Below are positions 1 to 4,437 of a stretch of 5,424 nt of DNA, piece by piece (positions within the stretch are counted from its first letter, which is position 1; each line of letters starts with the position of its first letter). The notes under the pieces were generated by a model. The model saw only the letters and a program-made list of their open reading frames with translations. It was not told where the DNA came from and did no database searches. Position numbers and translations under genes: made by a program. This DNA is from Thermoplasmata archaeon (GTDB lineage: Archaea; Thermoplasmatota; E2; DHVEG-1): assembly GCA_030637965.1 (NCBI GenBank), contig DAOWFO010000064.1, positions 1 through 5,424 of the forward strand. Reading direction: 5' to 3'.

Positions 1-279
1 ATAGTCAAAGATGAGGGAGATAGACAAAGAAACTACTACCCTGATTTTTACCTAAATGATTTTGGGGTATATGTTGAAGTTTGTGGTGTTGATAGAAAAA
101 GGGATTATGAGAGGAGACAGGAGATGTATAAGAAAAACCACATACCTGTTATTTTCATTCACGCATATAAGGATAGTAAGAAGTGGAAACCATTTCTTAT
201 AGATAATATAGCAGTAATACAAACAGAGAGAGACGAGTTGCTACTTGATGCCTTATTTGAGAAAATCTTTAATGAATAA
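1..279 (+). CDS. PD-(D/E)XK nuclease-like protein, C-terminal fragment
   Basis: The frame is open from the window edge and ends at TAA 277-279, giving 92 visible residues; the N-terminus lies outside. Visible residues 12-29 read YYPDFYLNDFGVYVEVCG: a Pro-Asp (D15), a short beta hairpin, then E26-V-C-G. This is the spacing of the PD-(D/E)XK nuclease core (PD, about 10 residues, ExK), but the expected lysine is Cys28; a nearby lysine (K33) might substitute. After it come a charged helix (RKRDYERRQEMYKKN), a hydrophobic strand (IPVIFIHAY) and the segment KKWKPFLI, an order I associate with nuclease-like domains of helicase- or restriction-type proteins. I infer a DNA-acting protein; activity and full architecture cannot be judged from a fragment. 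The stop lies inside ATGAATAA, so the next reading frame (ATG 272) overlaps it by 8 bases. Confidence 0.75.
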   Translation: MVKDEGDRQRNYYPDFYLNDFGVYVEVCGVDRKRDYERRQEMYKKNHIPVIFIHAYKDSKKWKPFLIDNIAVIQTERDELLLDALFEKIFNE

Positions 280-322
280 CCATCTCTTGAAAAGGCGGTT
301 TGGGATTGTAGATTTGAGGGAG
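271..322 (+). repeat. Leader/hairpin repeat, copy A
   Basis: This 52-base unit matches copy D (1541-1592) without gaps at 49 of 52 positions, differing at 295, 296 and 306. It contains ATGAATAA (start at 272, stop of the nuclease fragment at 277), an imperfect inverted repeat (AACCATCT with AGGCGGTT around a CTTGAAA loop, one mismatch and one wobble), and a purine-rich end GAGGGAG. A 21-codon frame, 272-337, begins MNNHLLKRRFGIVDLRE and stops at TGA 335-337, in the same frame as the gene that starts at 344. Confidence 0.85.
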
Positions 323-343
323 ATTATTGGATGGTGATAAATA

Positions 344-490
344 ATGAAACAAGTAAAATCTTTTTCATCTACCAAAAAGACAAACATATGGTTGAAAGAA
401 AATTGGAACAAAGAGATAATTGACATTAAATATAGTGCTGGAACTTATGTAATAATCTATGAAGAATTAATTGATAGAGATATAAAGTAA
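344..490 (+). CDS. Small protein, possibly Cse60/DUF2758-like
   Basis: A 48-residue frame from ATG 344 to TAA 488-490. The start is chosen because GGTGAT at 333-338 is a good archaeal ribosome binding site 5 bases upstream. The protein has a basic, Ser/Thr-rich start (KQVKSFSSTKKT), a short helix WLKENWNKE, then EIIDIKYSAGTYVIIYEE, two beta strands around a turn. The pattern of a short helix followed by IIDIKYS and VIIYEE resembles tiny proteins related to sporulation protein Cse60 (DUF2758), whose molecular role is not well defined. The match is from memory of the motif and is tentative. It lies 64 bases after the nuclease fragment, behind repeat copy A, and is probably cotranscribed with it. 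Confidence 0.6.
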   Translation: MKQVKSFSSTKKTNIWLKENWNKEIIDIKYSAGTYVIIYEELIDRDIK

Positions 491-593
491 GCAAGACACC
501 CTCAAATACATAATTTTACACCTTACAAATACACCCTGTCTAAATTGCCTCTCTATATTATCTAATGAAGATATAGATTTGTTTTAAGTTAGG

Positions 594-600
594 TATATAA
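594..600 (+). promoter_or_regulatory. Candidate TATA box (TATATAA)
   Basis: TATATAA stands in gene-free DNA. Archaeal transcription usually starts about 25 bases after the box centre, which would be about 622-624, exactly where the outer stem of the folded segment at 624-706 begins. No start site has been measured. Confidence 0.4.
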
Positions 601-623
601 AGAAATAGACACAATAGTAAAAC

Positions 624-706
624 GAGTGGAGATGGATGAGATGCTATTACACTATGTCCTTTTTGGAGGAAGAATGGCGTAATAGTTGAAAATAATCTCC
701 CCACTC
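624..706 (+). ncRNA. Possible structured RNA or structured leader
   Basis: Three nested inverted repeats can form one long stem. GAGTGGAGAT (624-633) pairs with ATCTCCCCACTC (695-706) as ten pairs with a two-base C bulge. CTATTAC (644-650) pairs with GTAATAG (679-685) over seven pairs. TCCT (657-660) pairs with AGGA (667-670). A TATA box sits about 27 bases upstream of the first paired base. This could be a small RNA or the folded 5' leader of the genes from 842 on. It matches no RNA family I know, and some pairing of this kind can arise by chance. Confidence 0.3.
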
Positions 707-729
707 AATATAATCTATTTGGTTTCTAG

Positions 730-737
730 TATAAATA
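730..737 (+). promoter_or_regulatory. Candidate TATA box (TATAAATA) for the 842 gene
   Basis: TATAAATA is a near-ideal archaeal TATA box. It would start transcription around 758-760, giving a leader of about 80 bases before ATG 842. It is the nearest good promoter to the run of small genes 842-1721. Confidence 0.45.
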
Positions 738-841
738 TATTCTTGCATAGCTGAATTTAATGGCACGAATGTATCAAATAAAAAACAATCGGAACATTTA
801 AGTTAGAATAGGGGCTTTGAAATGGTAGATTGGGGAGAAAA

Positions 842-1072
842 ATGTCTGAGTATGATGTTAATATCAAAAGGTTACTGAAGGAGAGCAAAAGGGGCGATAT
901 TAAAACAGAGATTTGGGCTGAAATAACTAATAGAAGTACTTGCGAAACTATGAATCGGCGGATATGGTGGGAGGATGACGATGGTGTTTTTCATGATGAA
1001 ACACCAGATTTACCTATAGAATTACGAGGGGATGTGGATAACGCTTGGATTGAAAAAAGTAGGAGGTGGTAA
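842..1072 (+). CDS. Hypothetical 76-aa charged protein
   Basis: I do not recognise this protein. ATG 842 is preferred over the upstream in-frame TTG at 830 because GGGGAG (832-837) lies four bases before it as a ribosome binding site. The 76 residues are soluble and strongly charged, with no signal peptide or membrane segment. A basic helix-like start (residues 9-21, KRLLKESKRGDIK) is followed by TEIWAEITN, a Trp-rich acidic strip RIWWEDDDGVF (40-50), and DLPIELRGDVDNAWI before a basic end KSRRW. There is one cysteine (C34), so no metal knuckle. It is the first gene of a close-set run. Its last codons contain AGGAGGTGG (1061-1069), which serves as the ribosome binding site for the micro-frame at 1078. 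Confidence 0.65.
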   Translation: MSEYDVNIKRLLKESKRGDIKTEIWAEITNRSTCETMNRRIWWEDDDGVFHDETPDLPIELRGDVDNAWIEKSRRW

Positions 1073-1077
1073 ATGAT

Positions 1078-1110
1078 ATGAATGACCATCTTTTGATGGA
1101 GGCGTTATGA
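1078..1110 (+). CDS. Leader micro-ORF MNDHLLMEAL in repeat copy B
   Basis: Ten codons from ATG 1078 to TGA 1108-1110, preceded by AGGAGGTGG at 1061-1069. The start resembles the MNNHLL of copies A and D. Its TGA overlaps ATG 1107 of a second micro-frame (MKLQLGEGK, 1107-1136; its own GGAGG at 1098-1102), whose TGA in turn overlaps ATG 1133 of the next gene. It may serve translational coupling rather than make a functional peptide. Confidence 0.35.
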   Translation: MNDHLLMEAL

Positions 1111-1129
1111 AATTGCAGTTAGGAGAGGG
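1078..1129 (+). repeat. Leader/hairpin repeat, copy B (diverged)
   Basis: It aligns along its length to copy A, sharing ATGAAT-ACCATCT-TTGA near its start, a GCG(G)TT core, ATTG-AG, and a closing G/A-rich tract (GGAGAGGG) that is the ribosome binding site of the gene at 1133. The hairpin survives in altered form: CCATC (1086-1090), loop TTTT, GATGG (1095-1099), a perfect five-pair stem. Confidence 0.6.
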
Positions 1130-1132
1130 AAA

Positions 1133-1339
1133 ATGAACATATACAAACTTGGTTATTTAGGATTTGCAGGATACTTTGGATATTTGGGATATGTTTTTGG
1201 TGTACAGTTTTACTATCTATTTGTGTTTTTCTTGTTATTCTTGTTTTTCTTGTATCCTGTAAGACAAGCAAGAAAAGAGAATCAGTCAAAGCCAAGGTGG
1301 GATGAGCATAAAGCCTTTGTCAGATACAAAAATGAATAA
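1133..1339 (+). CDS. DUF3796-like small membrane protein
   Basis: 68 residues from ATG 1133 (ribosome binding site GGAGAGGG at about 1122-1129) to TAA 1337-1339. The start KLGYLGFAGYFGYLGYVFG is a Gly/Leu/Tyr repeat with glycine about every third residue, and is followed by a very aromatic stretch FYYLFVFFLLFLFFLYP (about residues 26-42). This layout resembles DUF3796, a family of two-helix membrane proteins of unknown role in Firmicutes and some archaea. The tail (RQARKENQSKPRWDEHKAFVRYKNE) is basic and probably cytoplasmic. Transcript-level repetition (TTTTTCTTGT twice) is explained by the Phe/Leu codons. The stop lies inside ATGAATAA, overlapping the leader frame of repeat copy C, so cotranslation with the zinc-ribbon gene downstream is likely. 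Confidence 0.75.
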   Translation: MNIYKLGYLGFAGYFGYLGYVFGVQFYYLFVFFLLFLFFLYPVRQARKENQSKPRWDEHKAFVRYKNE

Positions 1340-1382
1340 CCGTCTTGATAGTTGGAATGAAATTGTATATTTGAAAGGAGGA
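1331..1382 (+). repeat. Leader repeat, copy C (most diverged)
   Basis: Begins AATGAATAACC exactly like copies A and D and keeps the later blocks ATTGTA-ATTTGA and a G/A-rich end (AAAGGAGG) that is the ribosome binding site of the gene at 1389. Its frame from ATG 1332 reads MNNRLDSWNEIVYLKGG, comparable with MNNHLLKRWFGTVDLREE of copy D, and is in frame with the zinc ribbon. The inverted repeat is largely lost here. Confidence 0.6.
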
Positions 1383-1388
1383 AATGAT

Positions 1389-1535
1389 ATGGGAAATTGT
1401 CCGTTCTGTAAACAAAGAGTAGATATTAAGGAAGTTAAAACCGAAGAGAGAGGAAAGGGTTTCATTGAAAAAGAAAAAATGTATATATGTCCACATTGTG
1501 AAGCAATTCTTGGATTTGCTATGAAGATGAGATAA
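1389..1535 (+). CDS. Two-CxxC zinc-ribbon microprotein
   Basis: 48 residues from ATG 1389 to TAA 1533-1535. C4-P-F-C7 and C34-P-H-C37 form two CPxC knuckles that should bind one zinc ion in a rubredoxin-like ribbon. Between them lies a charged hairpin (EERGKGFIEKEKMYI), and the tail is EAILGFAMKMR. The pattern CPxC, GxGFI, E-K-MYICPHC, ILGF is one I recognise from stand-alone archaeal zinc ribbons of unknown partner; nucleic-acid or protein binding is likely. The start was chosen for AGGAGG at 1376-1381, seven bases upstream. The same frame is open back to ATG 1332 (repeat leader) and ATG 1302, so a longer form with 19 or 29 extra residues is possible but less likely. It follows the DUF3796-like gene and precedes repeat copy D. 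Confidence 0.8.
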   Translation: MGNCPFCKQRVDIKEVKTEERGKGFIEKEKMYICPHCEAILGFAMKMR

Positions 1536-1540
1536 AGAAG

Positions 1541-1592
1541 AATGAATAACCATCTCTTGAAAAGATGGTTTGGGACTGTAGATTTGAGGGAG
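1541..1592 (+). repeat. Leader/hairpin repeat, copy D (best hairpin)
   Basis: 49 of 52 bases are identical to copy A. AACCATCT (1548-1555) and AGATGGTT (1563-1570) make a perfect eight-pair stem with a CTTGAAA loop, directly after ATGAATAA. The end, GAGGGAGG (1586-1593), is the likely ribosome binding site of the membrane peptide at 1605. ATG 1542 stands seven bases after the zinc-ribbon stop. Confidence 0.85.
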
Positions 1593-1604
1593 GAAAAGAA
1601 GAAT

Positions 1605-1721
1605 ATGTTTAAGTGGGTTAACGCAAAACTAGGAGTAGCCATTTTGGTCGCAATAGTAATTATATTTGCTATTGTAGTGTTTTTTCACATTAATACATTA
1701 ATAGCATGTAGGACAAATTAA
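1605..1721 (+). CDS. Single-TM micropeptide
   Basis: 38 residues from ATG 1605 to TAA 1719-1721: a short amphipathic start MFKWVNAKLG, one very hydrophobic helix (about residues 9-28, GVAILVAIVIIFAIVVFFHI) and a short tail with one cysteine (C35). A single-pass inner membrane peptide is expected; no family is recognised. GAGGGAGG at 1586-1593 is the ribosome binding site, with a rather long 11-base spacing. The alternative is a start at ATG 1542 inside repeat copy D, in the same frame, which would add MNNHLLKRWFGTVDLREE plus KKN and give 59 residues. I prefer 1605 because copies A and B show the leader is not normally fused to the gene. Confidence 0.6.
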   Translation: MFKWVNAKLGVAILVAIVIIFAIVVFFHINTLIACRTN

Positions 1722-1792
1722 ACCTTTCTCAGCCTGAGTTCAATAGTAGGCGATTTAATAAAGAAACAGATGCTCTGGAATGGGTGTGTTAA
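1712..1792 (+). pseudogene. Possible gene remnant (C-terminal end)
   Basis: After TAG 1709-1711 a frame runs 26 codons to TAA 1790-1792 with no start codon: DKLNLSQPEFNSRRFN followed by KETDALEWVC. The ending looks like the C-terminus of a real domain, where an F-x-x-x-x-x-ALEWL/V helix commonly closes STAS/SpoIIAA-like proteins. It overlaps the end of the 1605 gene by ten bases in another frame. This is a weak call made from composition and a short motif only. Confidence 0.25.
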
Positions 1793-1810
1793 GGATAAGG
1801 TGAAATAAAT

Positions 1811-2095
1811 ATGGGGGAACAGAAAGAATCAAGATTTGCATTACTATTTGCAGTTTTTGGTTTTATGTTAATAATAGCTACTGGTGTAGATTTATTATTA
1901 GGAAATAATAACATTCCTATTATTGTTTCAATCATTGGATTAGTTTTAATTATAACTGCAATGGCTCTAAGAAAAAGAGCTGATTATGATGGAGATGAAG
2001 ATGGAGAAAAAAAATTGAATGAAAATATTTATATAATATCAATAACAATTTTATTTTTAGAGATTCAACAATGGAAAAAAATCAAACATACATGA
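1811..2095 (+). CDS. Two-TM small membrane protein with suspect C-terminal extension
   Basis: The frame runs from ATG 1811 (GGTGA at 1799-1803, seven bases upstream) to TGA 2093-2095, 94 residues. Residues 9-30 and 35-53 are hydrophobic helices separated by GNNN. RKRAD then stops transfer, and an acidic tail DYDGDEDGE follows, giving a hairpin membrane protein of unknown function. From residue 69 on, the protein (IYIISITILFLEIQQW) changes character and its DNA contains the TATA box of the next gene and overlaps that gene by 25 bases. The change follows a run of eight A (2007-2014). One more A would end the protein at TGA 2020-2022 (EKKIE), one fewer at TGA 2016-2018. The true product is therefore probably about 70 residues. 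No family recognised. Confidence 0.6.
   Translation: MGEQKESRFALLFAVFGFMLIIATGVDLLLGNNNIPIIVSIIGLVLIITAMALRKRADYDGDEDGEKKLNENIYIISITILFLEIQQWKKIKHT
2028..2036 (+). promoter_or_regulatory. TATA box of the LamG lipoprotein gene
   Basis: TTTATATAA, preceded by GAAAATA (2021-2027) as a BRE-like element. The predicted start of transcription is about 2057-2060, leaving only 11-14 bases before ATG 2071. That fits the absence of a ribosome binding site there. Confidence 0.55.
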
Positions 2096-2913
2096 TACTT
2101 TTCGTATCTTTCCTTATTATCTTTTTATTATTTTCAGGTTGTTTCAATGATATTACTTTAGATAAACCTGACATTACCAAAGGATTGATTGCTCATTATA
2201 CCTTTGATGGGGGAAATGGTATAATCGCAAAAGATCACTCAGAATTTGGTATTAATGGCACAGTATATGGTGCTAGATGGACTGAAGGTAGAATAGGAGG
2301 TGCTCTTGATTTTGATGGAATAGATGATTATGTACAAATCCCAAATAATGAATCATATCCACCAACTCATCTTAAAAACAATGACCAAGGTTCAATTTCA
2401 TTATGGTTCAAATGTGATTATATACCAATTGATAATGGAGTAGCCCCATTGTTTCAATATGGATCAAAACATCCATGCGATGTGATTAACAATGCAAATG
2501 GCGGATTAATCATTGAACTTGGACATGATCCATTACATAAACAATCCAAAAGAATATATTTCACTTTTTTTTCACATGGTTGTGAGTTACATCCCTCATT
2601 ATGTTTTGATTCAAATGAAAATTTAAATGAAGGAGAATGGTATCATTTTGTCGTAGTTGTTGGATATTACAATGATATTGGTTATAATACAGGTTATCTA
2701 AATGGAAAAGAAATAATCAATCGACATTATAATTTTGGAAATGCTTTCACAGCGGAATTTTTCAAAGATGCTGCAATGCATGAATCAATATTTTTTGGGA
2801 AAGGATTTTGGAATAAAGAAGTATTATATTTTGATGGAATAATTGATGACATAAGAATCTATGATAGACCACTTAGTACTAAAGAAGTAAAACTTTTGCA
2901 TCATTTAAAATAA
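2071..2913 (+). CDS. Secreted lipoprotein with LamG/concanavalin A-like domain
   Basis: 280 residues. Residues 9-21 are a hydrophobic signal segment followed by LFSGC with Cys24 as the lipobox, so the protein should be lipid-anchored on the outer face of the membrane. The rest is one concanavalin A-like (LamG, laminin_G_3 type) jelly-roll: GLIAHYTFDGG (38-48), KDHSEFGINGTVYGA (54-68), GGALDFDGIDDYVQIP (76-91), GSISLWFK (107-114), GEWYHFVVVV (188-197), then GYLNGKEI, and the closing FDGIIDDIRIYDRPLS (254-269). Such domains bind glycans or mediate adhesion; I see no attached catalytic domain. Cysteines 115, 136, 171 and 178 could form disulfides outside the cell. No ribosome binding site precedes ATG 2071, and the TATA box at 2028-2036 suggests a nearly leaderless transcript. 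Met8 (2092) is an alternative start. The gene converges on the AhpD-like gene. Confidence 0.88.
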   Translation: MEKNQTYMILFVSFLIIFLLFSGCFNDITLDKPDITKGLIAHYTFDGGNGIIAKDHSEFGINGTVYGARWTEGRIGGALDFDGIDDYVQIPNNESYPPTHLKNNDQGSISLWFKCDYIPIDNGVAPLFQYGSKHPCDVINNANGGLIIELGHDPLHKQSKRIYFTFFSHGCELHPSLCFDSNENLNEGEWYHFVVVVGYYNDIGYNTGYLNGKEIINRHYNFGNAFTAEFFKDAAMHESIFFGKGFWNKEVLYFDGIIDDIRIYDRPLSTKEVKLLHHLK

Positions 2914-2921
2914 TATAGTAA

Positions 2922-2936
2922 AATTAAAATTTAATT
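2922..2936. terminator. Possible bidirectional terminator between convergent genes
   Basis: AATTAAAATTTAATT is a seven-base inverted repeat with a single central base, placed in the 39-base gap between the two convergent stops. It is A/T only, so the stem is weak; its position is the main support. Confidence 0.3.
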
Positions 2937-2952
2937 CATTAACTAATGGTGA

Positions 2953-3510
2953 TTAGCATTCGTATCCTTTTATTTCATTATCTGAAAATTCAACCCCTAA
3001 ACCAAGAACAATTCTATTCACAAAATTAAAGTAACCGACTATTAAATTTATATTAAGAATATCTCTATCTGAAAAACTTTTGTCTCTAAGTTTATCAATA
3101 TCATCTTTACTTATTTTATCAGGTGTTTTAGTAAGTCGATATGCATACTTTAACATAACAAGAGTTTTTTCTGATAACTCAATTGTGTTAAAATCATTAA
3201 TCAATTTCTCAAGTTTTTCTTTATCTTTCCAATAATGGGATAAAGTCTCAACATGGTGTTTTATACAATAATTACATTTATTTGTTGAACTTACAACAAC
3301 AGCAATTAATTCTCGAACTTCACGAGATAAATCAGAGTTTTCAAACATTATTGATAGATAAAGATCCATATGTTTTTTCATTGCATCAGGATTCAAACTA
3401 TGAATTTTCATAACATTTGATAGTTTTCCTCGTTTCTTTTTAATATTTTTATAAATTTCTTTTAACTCACCTTTAGCGTCATCTTCATTTATATAATCGA
3501 TCCATGGCAT
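2953..3510 (-). CDS. AhpD-fold / carboxymuconolactone decarboxylase-like peroxidase-related protein
   Basis: 185 residues, close to the usual length of the 'uncharacterized peroxidase-related' branch of the AhpD-like superfamily. The core is SREVRELIAVVVSSTNKCNYC followed by IKHHVETL: Glu67, Cys79-N-Y-Cys82 and His86 reproduce the spacing of the catalytic Glu, CxxC and His of mycobacterial AhpD, although the residue before the second Cys is Tyr rather than His. The N-terminal part (WIDYINEDDAKGELKEIYKNI, LSNVMKIHSLNPDAMKKHMDLY) is the usual preamble of this branch, and the C-terminal half is helical. The likely job is thiol-dependent reduction of peroxides or another small-molecule redox step in the cytoplasm; the substrate is unknown. 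ATG 3510 has no ribosome binding site, but a TATA-like box centred 28 bases upstream indicates a leaderless mRNA. No partner gene is adjacent. Confidence 0.9.
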   Translation of the reverse strand: MPWIDYINEDDAKGELKEIYKNIKKKRGKLSNVMKIHSLNPDAMKKHMDLYLSIMFENSDLSREVRELIAVVVSSTNKCNYCIKHHVETLSHYWKDKEKLEKLINDFNTIELSEKTLVMLKYAYRLTKTPDKISKDDIDKLRDKSFSDRDILNINLIVGYFNFVNRIVLGLGVEFSDNEIKGYEC

Positions 3511-3534
3511 AATAATTATTGAAAATCATTATTG

Positions 3535-3550
3535 TTTATTAGCTTTTTTC
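3535..3550 (-). promoter_or_regulatory. Promoter (BRE + TATA) of the AhpD-like gene
   Basis: On the minus strand GAAAAAAG (BRE-like) is followed by CTAATAAA. The box centre is about 28 bases before the A of ATG 3510, the distance expected when transcription starts at the start codon itself. Confidence 0.5.
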
Positions 3551-3603
3551 AAATTTGTTTGCTGATTATAATGTTAATAGGCGCATACCAAAATTGATGT
3601 TTT

Positions 3604-3711
3604 AGGGGTTCAAAGCCCCCCACACAAAAAATGGTGTTTTTGACGTGTTCAACAGGAGAAAAATCCTTCTGCAAGCCGCTGGTGGGCGTACGGCGTATAA
3701 GTTATAAGCCC
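3604..3711. other. GC-rich patch with T-arm-like hairpin and palindrome
   Basis: GGGGTTCAAAGCCCC, near 3604-3619, folds into a hairpin and resembles a tRNA T-arm (TTCAA in a seven-base loop). No matching acceptor strand or anticodon arm is found upstream. Further on, 3671-3695 is 19/25 G+C in otherwise AT-rich DNA, and 3692-3710 is an imperfect palindrome (GGC, TATAA, central G, TTATA, GCC with one mismatch). It may be a remnant of a mobile element or an integration site; its identity is unknown. Confidence 0.35.
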
Positions 3712-4166
3712 TTGGTTAATTTATACTTCACACATCATGTCTTTCAATCTGTAAACTGGTGTTCAGATTCCTTCTACTTACGTTTTTTTAATTTAATTAA
3801 TGATGGTTTCGATTCAATTTTTAAAGGGTAAAAAATATTATCGACCTAAGCTTGATAATACCAAAGATATTTTGAGGTTTCTATAAAAAAATTTGGAAAA
3901 CACAAATAATCCTTTTTCCTTCCAATCATTGGAGGATATAAAAAATATTTCATGGAGAATTTAGTGATATCTGAATTTGTAAGCAATTGATATGATTATG
4001 TTCTAACCTGATTTATTAGAATGAATAAACTTGTTTTTCGGCTAACTAAGTATATGTTATATTTACAACGTTTAATAAATTCTGAAATATTGTTTTCCAA
4101 CTCAGTTTCTAATGAACATATTACTAAATCCATTGGAATCTTTAGCATCTGTGCCTCTCAAAAGCT

Positions 4167-4358
4167 TCACTCATTTTTCCCCTTCTTTTTCCCTTTAACT
4201 ATATATCTCCAACCATAACCTGGGTATCTCATTGCTCTGAAACTTTTTAAAAATTCGTCAAACGCTATTGAATTACGGAAACAGATTTTTCTTACTACTT
4301 CCCCTGTTTTTTCATGAAATAACTCTATTGATTTTTTATATTTTTTATTATTAACCAT
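4167..4358 (-). CDS. Hypothetical 63-aa basic protein
   Basis: From ATG 4358 with AAGGAG four to five bases upstream as a clear ribosome binding site, to TGA 4167-4169. The 63 residues are strongly basic: MVNNKKYKKSIELFHEKTGE is followed by VVRKICFRNSIAFDEFLKSF, then RAMRYPGYGWRYIVKGKKKGKNE. A beta-alpha pattern with an aromatic turn (YPGYGWRYIV) before a lysine-rich tail would suit a small nucleic-acid-binding protein, but I recognise no family. One cysteine, no membrane segment. It follows the two small genes 4438-4569 and 4562-4708 on the same strand after a 79-base gap and may share their transcript. Confidence 0.65.
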   Translation of the reverse strand: MVNNKKYKKSIELFHEKTGEVVRKICFRNSIAFDEFLKSFRAMRYPGYGWRYIVKGKKKGKNE

Positions 4359-4437
4359 TTTACTCCTTAAAACTAAAGTTCATAGGCTCATTTAACGTTC
4401 ATAACCTTACAGAAACATGTAGCATGGAATTCATTGT

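Larger units (their letters stand above)
491..841. other. Gene-free stretch with promoters and a possible structured RNA
   Basis: No convincing protein gene lies here. It holds two TATA-like boxes (594-600 and 730-737), nested inverted repeats between 624 and 706, and a 16-codon frame at 632-682 (MDEMLLHYVLFGGRMA) with no clear ribosome binding site. A ten-base word, TTTAAGTTAG, occurs at about 584-593 and again near 798-807. The stretch separates the small gene at 344 from the run of small genes that starts at 842. Confidence 0.6.
3511..4166. other. Long region without a convincing gene
   Basis: Apart from the AhpD-like promoter and the GC-rich patch at 3604-3711 I see no gene I can defend. 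Frames at 3631-3831 and 4021-4218 lack ribosome binding sites and family-like sequence, and the second runs into the end of the minus-strand gene at 4167. A frame 3800-3964 interrupted by TAA 3884-3886 has coding-like stretches (KGKKYYRPKLDNTKDILRFL, then FQSLEDIKNISWRI) and may be a decayed gene. Confidence 0.5.

Noticed and set aside
331..423. 30-codon plus-strand frame from ATG 331 (MVINNETSKIFF...)
   Set aside because: It overlaps the 344 gene in another frame, and the GGTGAT site fits ATG 344 better.
271..1592. Integron attC sites or a CRISPR array
   Set aside because: The four repeats lack the GTTRRRY/RYYYAAC core pairs of attC sites, and they are spaced by whole genes of unequal length rather than by short spacers.
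1286..1642. Minus-strand frames 1286-1642 and 1320-1553
   Set aside because: They lie opposite the zinc-ribbon gene and repeat copies C and D, have no ribosome binding site or family-like sequence, and are explained as antisense shadows.
3604..3620. Intact tRNA gene at the T-arm-like hairpin
   Set aside because: No acceptor partner strand, D-arm or anticodon arm is found in the 80 bases upstream; only an isolated hairpin can be claimed.
3631..3831. 66-residue plus-strand frame starting MVFLTCSTGEKSF
   Set aside because: No ribosome binding site, crosses the GC-rich patch, changes composition halfway and resembles no family; probably open by chance.
4021..4218. 65-residue plus-strand frame starting MNKLVFRLTK
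   Set aside because: No ribosome binding site and it overlaps the end of the well-supported minus-strand gene 4167-4358.
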